Source: DASYQV01 sp036005125
GTDB taxonomy: Bacteria > Acidobacteriota > Vicinamibacteria > Vicinamibacterales > UBA2999
Direction: 5' to 3'
Assembly: GCA_036005125.1 (NCBI GenBank)
Contig: DASYQV010000278.1
Location: forward strand, 1 to 15,219
Length of the DNA: 15,219 bases
Below are positions 7,140 to 14,034 of this stretch, piece by piece. Both the position numbers and the translations under genes were made by a program. How positions within the stretch are numbered: the first letter of the stretch is position 1; each line of letters begins with the position of its first letter. The notes beneath the pieces were generated by a model that saw only the letters and a list, made by a program, of their open reading frames with translations, was not told the DNA's origin and did no database searches.

Positions 7140-7159
7140 GCCCGAACTGAAGTTCGGGC
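7140..7159 (-). terminator. Hairpin just after the mosaic gene
   Basis: A perfect 9-bp stem, GCCCGAACT with AGTTCGGGC, has a 2-base loop as written (four unpaired bases in practice). It begins 10 bases after the TAG of the 1347-residue gene. There is no clear T-tract on the minus strand, so it may work as a stem barrier only. It shares its outer five pairs with the middle hairpin of repeat copy C (11291-11310), so it may be repeat-derived. Confidence 0.45.
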
Positions 7160-7169
7160 CTTATTCCGC

Positions 7170-10100
7170 CTATTGGAACGGCAGCGTCTCGACCGACGCG
7201 TCGAGATTCGTCCAGTTCGTCACGGCCACGGTGAGGTCGTGATTGGCCGGCAGGTTCAGCGATGCGAACTGCCGGTTGGCCGGCGAGTTCGTCGTCCGGT
7301 CGATCGAGAAGGCGCTCACCTGCACGCTGCGGGCGGCCCCGCGGTTGCCGACCCGGAGCAGCGACAGGTCCGGTGAGAGCGCCACGTCGACGTCCGCCGT
7401 CGGCGCTCCGCCCGCTCCGGTAATCGCGAGCGCGCGCGCCTGGGTGCCCACGGTGCGGGCGAGCGTCAGCGCAAACGTCTTCTCGGCCGCGGGCGTGAAG
7501 CGCACCTGATTGGCATCGGCGCTCACGGCAAGCACGTCCTCCTGCCCGGGCGCGGTCGTCACGCTCTCGAGCGCAAGCGAACCGCCCGACGGGATGATCG
7601 AGTGATACGCGTACGTGCCGGCCGCGTTGCCGACGATGCGGCGGGTGAGCGCCGTCTGGTCGGGCAGCATGTACGCGCCGGGAATCAGGTAGCACGGCCG
7701 GCTGTTGGGAATTTCCGACAGCAGAGAGGGGCCGAACCGCCCCGTGCGGCGTCCGTTTCCATCGGTCACCTGCAGGTCGGCCGGCGAGAGCAGGAAGTCG
7801 ATGATGAACGTGGTGAGCCCGAACGGCCCGCTGAACGGCAGGTCGTGATCCGCCAGCAGGTAGTCACCGAGCGTCATCATCCCGAGCGTGACGCCGTCCT
7901 CGCTGCGGATAGAGGCCGTGTTCGAGTTGGAGAAGAAGTCGAACCGGATCTCGCTGCCGACGCGGCGGAACTTCAGCCGGCAGTTGGGCGAGGTCGCGTT
8001 GTTGCAGTCCCAGACGTACAGCTCGACGCCGTCCGGATTGGTGAGCGTCGTGCTGCCGCCCGGCGCGACCTGCGGCTCGCGGCCCGCCGGATAGAGGAAC
8101 CGGTACGGCATCACGCAGTGCGAAGCGGCCAGCTTGTCGAAGTACCCCGAGTCCCATATCGCCCCCGAGGGGATGAAGAACAGCAGGGGCGCGTTGTTGC
8201 GATCGCATCCGCGCAGGAACGTCGCCTCGATCTCGCGATAGGTCTGATCGACGCGCGCCGCGCCCTGCCGTCCCTGGTCATGGAAGTGAATCAGCGATTC
8301 GCGGCTGAGCAGCTTGCCGTGGATCGCCGTCAGGTACTTGTGCACCGACGCCTTGGTGATCGACGGCGTGTCGGTGCGCCCCTGCCAGAACCGATCGGCC
8401 ACGAGCCCCGCAAGCGACGTGCAGAAGCCGGTGGCGAGCCCGCCGTTGGCCTTCCCCTTCAGGAAGTACTCGTAGAAGAAGTAGAACGCCGCGGTGAGCA
8501 CCGGGTGCCCGAAGATTGGATCGAGCTGCTCGTGCCACACCTCGGCGCTTCCAAAGGTCGTCTCGTACGTGCCCCAGTCCGGAACGCCGTCGGTGAAGTT
8601 GTTGAACGACAGATTGTGCTGCCCGTACCGGAACGGCACCTCGAGGATACGGGGAATCTGTGCCGTCCGTGTGTTCGAGACGAGCCCGTCCGGGTTGCGG
8701 ACCTGCACGGTGACGCTCGACGCGGCCGACCCGTCGCCCGACGTGTTCGGCATCACGAAGCTGAGGTGCGTCGGGTTGACGACGGTGACCGGAAACGCAC
8801 CGCCGTTGATGAGGACAGACGCGCCGTTGCGGAACGCACGTCCCGTCAGCGTGATCGTGCTCCCGGGGTTCAGCGCGCCGGCCAGCGGCTCGAGTTGCGG
8901 CTTCACGTACGCCGAGATGCGATTGCTCTCGGTCGTGTCCGCGCGGCGGATGTAAATGACCTTCTCGCCGCCGGTCGACGTGAGCGGCACCGTGATCGAC
9001 ACGCTTTCATCCGCGTTGACCGTGTGCGGCGTCGGTGAGCCCCCGAAAAAGACCGTGTCGGTGCTCGTGATCCGGGAGCCCCGAAGCGTGAGGTGATCGC
9101 CCGGGAACGCGTGCGTCGGCGATACTTCGTTCAGCCAGGGGCGCGTGAGCAGATCGTCCCAGGCGTCTTCGCTGAACTCGAAGAATTCGACCAGGCCATC
9201 GAGGCCGTTGCCGAAGCCGTCCGCGCCGACCGTGCCCGGTTGACCCTGCGCGCCGGGATGACCGTTTTCCGCATCCTTGCAGGTTTCGCCGGCGCCGGAG
9301 CGCCCGCCCGGGCCGCCAACACCGCCCGATCCACCCGATCCGCCGCGCCCGGCGCGCCCTTCCTGGTTCTTGATCTTGAACGCGCGGTTCGTGACGGTCG
9401 TCTCGAGCGTGTTGTCGAGGACGCCGACCGTGATCTTGCCGCCATTGCCGCCGCTGCCGCCCCGTCCACCGCTGCCGCCGCGACCACCGTCGCCGCCATC
9501 ACCGCCGTCGCCCGGATCGGCGGAGCAGTGCCAGCCGAAGAACCACCATCGCTCGCCGAGTTGACCGTCGGCGCCGTTGCCGCCGCGTCCGCCGCGCTGC
9601 CCGCGGCCGCCAATCTGCCCGTCCTCGCCGTTGAGATCGAGGTTGGGCAGGCCAGTCATGCTTTTAACCCACATCTCGAGATTTGGCGCGTTCACACCTG
9701 GACCGCCGGTGAGGCCGGTTGCTCCGGCGCCGCCGTTGCCGCCGTCGAGCCCGTCGCGTGAGTTCGGCTTCGTATGGACGCCGGAGTAGCTGCGGCCGTC
9801 CAACGACGGATCGTCGGCGCGCGCCGGCACCGCGCCCCCCGGCCGGCGCCACATGATCGATGCGTTGTTCCCGCAGATCACGCGCTCAGCGATGATGTAC
9901 AGCGTCTTGACGTTCGGTTCGACGACGAGCTGGGTGTCGGTGAGATCCAGCGTGCCCGCGATGATCACGGCGCTGCTGACCGGGATCGTGGTGAGCGAGC
10001 GCACCTGGAAGGCCTCCTGCGTCGTGATCGGCCAGTTCGCCGGATTGCGGTCCACGATCTGCTGCAGAACGGTCGGGTCCGCGCGGAGCACTCTGTTCTC

Positions 10101-11213
10101 GAGCCTCACGAGCTCGGTGAGAGGCTGCGTCCTCAGAGCCGTGCGCGCCAGCACACCGGTCAACGCGGCTGGCGTGGGTACGACAGCGGCCGGCGGCGCC
10201 GGAGCGATGGGCGATGCGGATGGGATGACCGATCTCACCGGCGTCGAGAGCGCTGCGGCGGCCGGCGGCAGCGCTGCGGCCTGGGCGAGCAGCGGCTGCG
10301 AATTCTGGTTGGCCAGGACGCTGGCGAGCAGCGTCTTGCGCTCGGCGGGCGCGGCGGCTCGGAACTGGGTGGCCACAGCCGCCCAGTTCACCGACGGTGT
10401 CGTCTGGGTGCGCGCAGCCACCATGACCGTGCCTGAGCTCATGACGGTTCTGGTCGTGATGCGCAGTGTCTGGAGATCGCTCAGACGCTGTACTCCGGCC
10501 GCGTTCATGATGTCCTTGATCGGCTGGAGGCGCGCCCGGCTCTCGTCCGGCACAAGGCTGACGCGCACACGTGGAAGGATGGTCGCCAGCGACGCGGTGA
10601 TCGTCTGCGCGCGCTGTTGACGTGCGGCCAGGAAGTCCTGCGTGACCGCGCCCTGACGAATGGTGAGATCGCCCATGACGCCGTTGAACTGATAGGCGCG
10701 GCTGTCGGCGCCGGCGCCGATGCGCAGCCCCGCCTCGCCAGCCTTTCCAATCGCGCCTGGAATCGCCTTGGACGCGACGACGCGGCCGTCAATGGTGAGC
10801 TCGGCCTTGCCCGTCTCATCGCGCGTGAAGCCGACGCGCGTGTCGCGGCCGGCGGCAATCACCGCCGTCCCGGAGTCGACGGCGGTCCAGACGCCGTTGA
10901 CGAAGAGCGATCCGAGCAGCTTGCCTTCGGGACCGAGGAAGAACGCGATGCCGGGCGATTGCGCTTCGAGAATGTTCTGCCGGTTGGGGCCGATACGGGC
11001 AGGCGTGATCGTCGCCTCGATGGTGAACGCCTGGAGGTCGTCCAGGTTCGCGTTCCGCGCGACCTCGACGACGCCGGCGGCCAACATGATCCCCGCGTCG
11101 CCCGCCAGGGCTTTGACGTTGGCGGCGCGTTGAATGGCGACGCCGGCGTTGGATCCGTCGAAGACGCCGTTGTAGTCGGCGCGCAGCGCAAACAGCGTCG
11201 TGCCTTTCTGCAT
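7170..11213 (-). CDS. Giant mosaic protein: LamG, Gly-rich/collagen-like, two IPT/TIG, papain-like cysteine peptidase-like domain
   Basis: 1347 residues. Domains, inferred by eye: residues about 5-190 form a LamG/concanavalin-like beta-sandwich (LQAFTIEATITP, LLGSLFVNGVWTAV, ELTIDGRVVASKAI). About 308-360 is an Ala/Pro linker. About 413-460 is a beta segment (LYIIAERVICGNNASIMWRR). About 470-675 holds four Gly-X-Y or GGX tracts separated by WWFFGWHC and KITVGVLDN inserts. About 689-855 carries two IPT/TIG domains (EVSPTHAFPGDHLTLRG; GALNPGSTITLTGRAF). About 865-1110 is a papain-fold-like domain with Cys931 (GLATGFCTSLAGLV), His1032 (ASHCVMPYRFL) and Asp1069 (ELYVWDCNN). About 1195-1347 is a beta-rich tail. 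A strong ribosome binding site fixes the ATG. No Sec signal is present although the domains look extracellular. Function is unknown. A role in adhesion or in proteolytic or transpeptidation chemistry on a surface is inference. Confidence 0.8.
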   Translation of the reverse strand: MQKGTTLFALRADYNGVFDGSNAGVAIQRAANVKALAGDAGIMLAAGVVEVARNANLDDLQAFTIEATITPARIGPNRQNILEAQSPGIAFFLGPEGKLLGSLFVNGVWTAVDSGTAVIAAGRDTRVGFTRDETGKAELTIDGRVVASKAIPGAIGKAGEAGLRIGAGADSRAYQFNGVMGDLTIRQGAVTQDFLAARQQRAQTITASLATILPRVRVSLVPDESRARLQPIKDIMNAAGVQRLSDLQTLRITTRTVMSSGTVMVAARTQTTPSVNWAAVATQFRAAAPAERKTLLASVLANQNSQPLLAQAAALPPAAAALSTPVRSVIPSASPIAPAPPAAVVPTPAALTGVLARTALRTQPLTELVRLENRVLRADPTVLQQIVDRNPANWPITTQEAFQVRSLTTIPVSSAVIIAGTLDLTDTQLVVEPNVKTLYIIAERVICGNNASIMWRRPGGAVPARADDPSLDGRSYSGVHTKPNSRDGLDGGNGGAGATGLTGGPGVNAPNLEMWVKSMTGLPNLDLNGEDGQIGGRGQRGGRGGNGADGQLGERWWFFGWHCSADPGDGGDGGDGGRGGSGGRGGSGGNGGKITVGVLDNTLETTVTNRAFKIKNQEGRAGRGGSGGSGGVGGPGGRSGAGETCKDAENGHPGAQGQPGTVGADGFGNGLDGLVEFFEFSEDAWDDLLTRPWLNEVSPTHAFPGDHLTLRGSRITSTDTVFFGGSPTPHTVNADESVSITVPLTSTGGEKVIYIRRADTTESNRISAYVKPQLEPLAGALNPGSTITLTGRAFRNGASVLINGGAFPVTVVNPTHLSFVMPNTSGDGSAASSVTVQVRNPDGLVSNTRTAQIPRILEVPFRYGQHNLSFNNFTDGVPDWGTYETTFGSAEVWHEQLDPIFGHPVLTAAFYFFYEYFLKGKANGGLATGFCTSLAGLVADRFWQGRTDTPSITKASVHKYLTAIHGKLLSRESLIHFHDQGRQGAARVDQTYREIEATFLRGCDRNNAPLLFFIPSGAIWDSGYFDKLAASHCVMPYRFLYPAGREPQVAPGGSTTLTNPDGVELYVWDCNNATSPNCRLKFRRVGSEIRFDFFSNSNTASIRSEDGVTLGMMTLGDYLLADHDLPFSGPFGLTTFIIDFLLSPADLQVTDGNGRRTGRFGPSLLSEIPNSRPCYLIPGAYMLPDQTALTRRIVGNAAGTYAYHSIIPSGGSLALESVTTAPGQEDVLAVSADANQVRFTPAAEKTFALTLARTVGTQARALAITGAGGAPTADVDVALSPDLSLLRVGNRGAARSVQVSAFSIDRTTNSPANRQFASLNLPANHDLTVAVTNWTNLDASVETLPFQ

Positions 11214-11215
11214 GA

Positions 11216-11224
11216 CCCCTCCTT
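11216..11224 (-). promoter_or_regulatory. Strong ribosome binding site of the mosaic gene
   Basis: AAGGAGGGG on the minus strand lies two bases before the ATG at 11213. The GGAG core is about five bases away, an efficient spacing. It decides the start of the 1347-residue protein. Confidence 0.8.
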
Positions 11225-11255
11225 GTGCATCTGCGGGACCGCTCCCGGTTCAACA

Positions 11256-11337
11256 CGTACGTAGGCCGGATCTTTAAATCCGGCGCGGGTGCCCGGCCTG
11301 TTTGCCGGGCCGCATCTAAAGATGCGGCCTACGTACG
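11256..11337. repeat. Palindromic repeat family 1, full copy C (cloverleaf-like)
   Basis: The outer stem CGTACGTAGG (11256-11265) pairs with CCTACGTACG (11328-11337). Three hairpins lie inside: CCGGATCTTTAAATCCGG (11266-11283, one mismatch), a GCCCGGC/GCCGGGC stem (11291-11310), and CCGCATCTAAAGATGCGG (11310-11327). The result is a four-way-junction shape. It lies between the probable promoter and the start of the mosaic gene, so it would be transcribed as part of the leader. Confidence 0.9.
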
Positions 11338-11436
11338 GCCGATGCGGGCGCCGGTCCGCGTGAGAGAGGGGGGCGAAGCAGTGTTGGCCTGAATCGTGGC
11401 TGCGTCAAGCGACGAGTGCGCGCCCGTGCACAGAGA

Positions 11437-11465
11437 AATATGGACCAGTGAGCGAACGACGTCAG
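11437..11465 (-). promoter_or_regulatory. Possible sigma-70-like promoter for the mosaic gene
   Basis: On the minus strand CTGACG (11460-11465) and CATATT (11437-11442) are separated by exactly 17 bases. Each matches the consensus at four of six positions. The implied leader is about 220 bases and contains repeat copy C. This is a weak match in a GC-rich genome. Confidence 0.3.
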
Positions 11466-11496
11466 TCCGGACAGGATGGGGTGAGCGTACGACGTC
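11448..11496. repeat. Pair of 16-bp direct repeats, possible operator
   Basis: GTGAGCGAACGACGTC (11448-11463) and GTGAGCGTACGACGTC (11481-11496) differ at one base and are 33 bases apart, about three helical turns. The second overlaps the perfect palindrome TACGACGTCGTA (11488-11499). The first covers the spacer and part of the -35 of the candidate promoter. The layout suits a dimeric repressor binding two sites. Confidence 0.45.
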
Positions 11497-11614
11497 GTAA
11501 CCCGTCGAAACGTCGCGCGCTGCCGGCGCGACCCGACGAGCTCGCGCCCTGAACCTCGAGCACGTCAATTGTGACGGATCCCAGCCTGAAGCCCGAAGGC
11601 CACGCTCCCGTGCG

Positions 11615-12643
11615 TCACTCCCGTCGGACGTCCTTTGGATTCTTGTCGTCCCGAAGGCCGATGAAGGCGGCGTGACGGAGATGGCCGTCGGCGGTCCATT
11701 CGACGAAACGAACCTGTGCGACGAGTCGCGGCTTCAGCCAGCGCATCTCGGACATCTGCTCCGCGGTCACGCCCCATCCCCAGTGGGAGGTGTGACTGGA
11801 GGGCAGGTTGACGAACGGGCACCGTTGCGCGTGCAGTCCGTCGAACCGTCGGACAACGTCGGCACGCAGATGCGGCGTGAATCCGGCGCGGACCTTCGAC
11901 GCGAAGATCAGATCCGCGCCTTCGTAATAGCCGACGAGCAGCGTGTCGAGCGTTCCATACCCGGGTCGATACCCCCCCACGACGAATTCCTGCTGCTTGT
12001 CCAGCTTCAGCTTCACCCACGCGCCGCTCCTCCGGCCGGGTTCGTACAGCGACGCCTTGCGTTTCGCAACCACTCCTTCCAGGCCCAGTCGGCGGACGGC
12101 CTCGGTGACCGAGTCCGCATCACCGGGCAAGGCGTCGGACAGCAGTACGCCTGAGCCCGCGACGACTTCGCGGAGCCGGGCTTTGCGCTCCTCGAGCGGC
12201 CGGCCCATGATGTCGGCCCCGTTCACCTGCAGCAGGTCGAACGCGTAATACGCGATGCTGGCCGGGTGCGCGGTGCGGTACTGGAGCGCCTGAAAGGAAG
12301 GCCGCCCGTGCTCGCCCACCGCGACGATCTCGCCATCGAGGATGGCCTCTTCTGCGCGGATGCGGACAACGGCGCTTCGAACGGCGGGGTAGTCGGCCGT
12401 CAGATCCTTGTTCCGCCTGGAGAGCAATCGCACCGAGTCCCCGTTCTTGACTGCCAGGGCGCGATAGCCATCGAACTTCACCTCGTACACCCAGTCGTCG
12501 CCGTCCGGCAGCGTGTTCACGAGCCTGGCGTGCATGGGCTCGATGAACCTGCCGGTGAACGTACGCCCGCGCGACGATTTGCCCACGGTCACATCATCGC
12601 ACCGTGGGCGAGCCGGATCCTCGACGTGCGGAAGCCAAACCAA
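11615..12643 (-). CDS. ATP-dependent DNA ligase, LigD ligase-domain type
   Basis: 342 residues with a TTG start preceded by AGGGG; alternative GTG starts lie at codons 18 and 20. The protein seals DNA nicks using ATP and belongs to the bacterial non-homologous end-joining group (LigD ligase domain, LigC-like). Motif I, YEVKFDGYR, has the adenylated Lys56. Motif III is YYAFDLL, motif IV EGVVAKR, and motif V WVKLKLD. An OB-fold region follows with FVVGGYRPG and the C-terminal RFVEWTADGHLRHAAFIGLRDDKNPKDV, the characteristic LigD ending. There is no polymerase/primase or phosphoesterase domain, and no ku gene in the window, so it is either a stand-alone repair ligase or its partners lie elsewhere. 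It is transcribed divergently from the oxygenase gene, 88 bases away. I give no symbol because ligC and ligD are used inconsistently for this type. Confidence 0.92.
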   Translation of the reverse strand: MVWLPHVEDPARPRCDDVTVGKSSRGRTFTGRFIEPMHARLVNTLPDGDDWVYEVKFDGYRALAVKNGDSVRLLSRRNKDLTADYPAVRSAVVRIRAEEAILDGEIVAVGEHGRPSFQALQYRTAHPASIAYYAFDLLQVNGADIMGRPLEERKARLREVVAGSGVLLSDALPGDADSVTEAVRRLGLEGVVAKRKASLYEPGRRSGAWVKLKLDKQQEFVVGGYRPGYGTLDTLLVGYYEGADLIFASKVRAGFTPHLRADVVRRFDGLHAQRCPFVNLPSSHTSHWGWGVTAEQMSEMRWLKPRLVAQVRFVEWTADGHLRHAAFIGLRDDKNPKDVRRE

Positions 12644-12678
12644 AGTTTCCCCTACCTAGGTGTGTCACGGCGGTTCAC

Positions 12679-12696
12679 AGGAGGAACGTACGAATG
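12679..12696 (+). promoter_or_regulatory. Strong ribosome binding site leading to an out-of-frame ATG
   Basis: AGGAGG (12679-12684) is nine bases before the ATG at 12694. This ATG is not in the frame of the oxygenase. It is stronger than the GAGG (12721-12724) before the ATG at 12732. Confidence 0.5.
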
Positions 12697-12891
12697 AACC
12701 CCGAAGTTCGTTCTCTCAACGAGGACGCATCATGGATCACCGATATACCGGTGTCGTCACCCGAACGCTTCGGGACGAGGAACGGCGGGTTCCGACGAGC
12801 GAAGCGCAGACCCCGCTGGTCATCGAGCCGCTGCAGGCGCGAGATGCGACGTTTCTGCAGGAGTTCCTCGAATCCCACTCGTCAGAGCTGA
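12694..12891 (+). CDS. Possible 65-residue leader ORF overlapping the oxygenase start
   Basis: An ATG with the best ribosome binding site in this region opens a 65-codon frame (MNPEVRSLNEDASWITDIPV...). It runs into the first 53 codons of the oxygenase gene in another frame and ends at TGA 12889-12891. The second half is Arg/Ser-rich and looks like a shifted reading of the oxygenase gene, so only the first 13 or so codons are independent. It may be a leader that feeds ribosomes to the start at 12732, a remnant of an older N-terminus, or chance. Confidence 0.25.
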   Translation: MNPEVRSLNEDASWITDIPVSSPERFGTRNGGFRRAKRRPRWSSSRCRREMRRFCRSSSNPTRQS

Positions 12892-14015
12892 TGGAGGACA
12901 TCGCCACGCACGGCGCGGTACTCCTGCGGGGCTTTGATGTCACGTCGCCTGCTGACTTCGAACGACAGGTCCTCAGCATCCGCGGCATGCACGGGATGAA
13001 CGAGGTCCTCATGTCCGAAGAAGGCCGGACGGTGGTGGATGGGACGCGCTTCGTCCTCTACACGAACGCCAATTTCAAAACGGGCGGCACGTTGGAAATC
13101 CCTGTTTTTCACAACGAGAATTACTACGTGCCGGATGTGCCGCGCTTCATCTCATTCTTCTGTCAGACGCCGTCGTGGCTCGGCGGCGAGACGGGGCTTG
13201 TAATTACCGCTCAGCTGTACGCGGATCTGCCGGCCGCGCTGCGGGCGAAGCTGGAGCAGCGCGCCCTTGCGGTCAGGGAATATCGTGTTGCCGACGTGGT
13301 CGAACGCTACGGTTTTTCAGCCGCGGAGATACAGGATTTCTGCGCTCGGGTCGGCATCGAGACAACGACCCGTGACGGTCAGCAATACCTCGTGATTTAC
13401 AAGCCCAGCGTCATCGAGCATCCGACGACGCACGAGCGAGCGCTGGTGCTGCACATCTCTGGAGAATTGAACAGGGTCGGCCTCCAGACCGCGGCGACCG
13501 AAGCGTTCGCGGCAGATTACGCCGGCCTTCCATGGGCCGTTCACAAGTGCCATTGGAGATTCCCGTCGGTCATCTGGAACGCCAAGCTCGCGGGAGGCTT
13601 GATCACCAAGCCTCGAACGTCGTGGCCGCTCCTGATGTTCAAGTTCGTCAAACTGTCCAGGAAGCTGCGTCTCGCCAAACCCAGACCACCGGCGGCGCAG
13701 GCAGGTCCTCGTGTCGGCGACCTCTTCGATCCGCAGGAGATCCAGTTGGTAGCCCGGGCCATGCGGCGGCGGTATTCGTCGTTTACGTGGCAACGCGGCG
13801 ACGTGCTGATGATCGACAACCTGAAAATGGCCCACGCCGGCATGCCCGGGTTCGGTCCGAGGAATCTCAAGGCGCTCATCTGCAACTGCGTGCCGTTGCC
13901 GTGCGGACGGGAATCGTCCGGACTGCATGCGCCGCGGCCCGATGACGTCCGGGAATCGCTCGGATCCCAGCTGGTCGCATATCGGGAAAACACGCCCGCG
14001 GCCGTGGTCGCGTAG
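12732..14015 (+). CDS. TauD/SyrP-like Fe(II)/2-oxoglutarate-dependent oxygenase
   Basis: 427 residues from the ATG at 12732 (MDHRYTGVVTRT). The frame is open to a GTG at 12660, but those codons look non-coding. The fold is the TauD/TfdA/clavaminate synthase type (cupin-like jelly roll). The segment HGAVLLRGFDV is at about 58-68. The iron-binding facial triad is His127-X-Glu129 (VFHNENYY) with distal His368 (MAHAG). Arg377 (GPRNLK) is placed to bind the 2-oxoglutarate carboxylate. Glu rather than Asp in the first motif is as in clavaminate synthase and SyrP-type hydroxylases. A region of roughly 80 residues (about 270-350) between the two halves is longer than in TauD. SyrP-like enzymes often modify amino acids in peptide natural products, but no biosynthetic neighbour is visible, so the substrate is unknown. 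It is divergent from the ligase gene and ends before a weak hairpin. Confidence 0.85.
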   Translation: MDHRYTGVVTRTLRDEERRVPTSEAQTPLVIEPLQARDATFLQEFLESHSSELMEDIATHGAVLLRGFDVTSPADFERQVLSIRGMHGMNEVLMSEEGRTVVDGTRFVLYTNANFKTGGTLEIPVFHNENYYVPDVPRFISFFCQTPSWLGGETGLVITAQLYADLPAALRAKLEQRALAVREYRVADVVERYGFSAAEIQDFCARVGIETTTRDGQQYLVIYKPSVIEHPTTHERALVLHISGELNRVGLQTAATEAFAADYAGLPWAVHKCHWRFPSVIWNAKLAGGLITKPRTSWPLLMFKFVKLSRKLRLAKPRPPAAQAGPRVGDLFDPQEIQLVARAMRRRYSSFTWQRGDVLMIDNLKMAHAGMPGFGPRNLKALICNCVPLPCGRESSGLHAPRPDDVRESLGSQLVAYRENTPAAVVA

Positions 14016-14034
14016 AGAAACTGTCGCGGACCGT

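Larger units (their letters stand above)
11214..11614. other. 401-base intergenic region between the mosaic gene and the ligase gene
   Basis: No gene is supported here. Going leftward from the ligase end it holds a possible minus-strand promoter (11437-11465), a pair of 16-bp direct repeats (11448-11496), repeat copy C (11256-11337) and the ribosome binding site at 11216-11224. I read it as the regulatory region and long leader of the mosaic gene. Confidence 0.6.

Noticed and set aside
7602..9038. 478-codon plus-strand open frame opposite the mosaic gene
   Set aside because: It is very Arg/Val/Glu-rich with no recognisable segment and has no ribosome binding site. The minus frame holds clear IPT and peptidase-like motifs, so this is a shadow caused by high GC.
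2951..11337. Composite transposon carrying the pca operon
   Set aside because: The flanking repeats are short and encode no transposase, and no target-site duplication is visible. The repeats are also present at other junctions.
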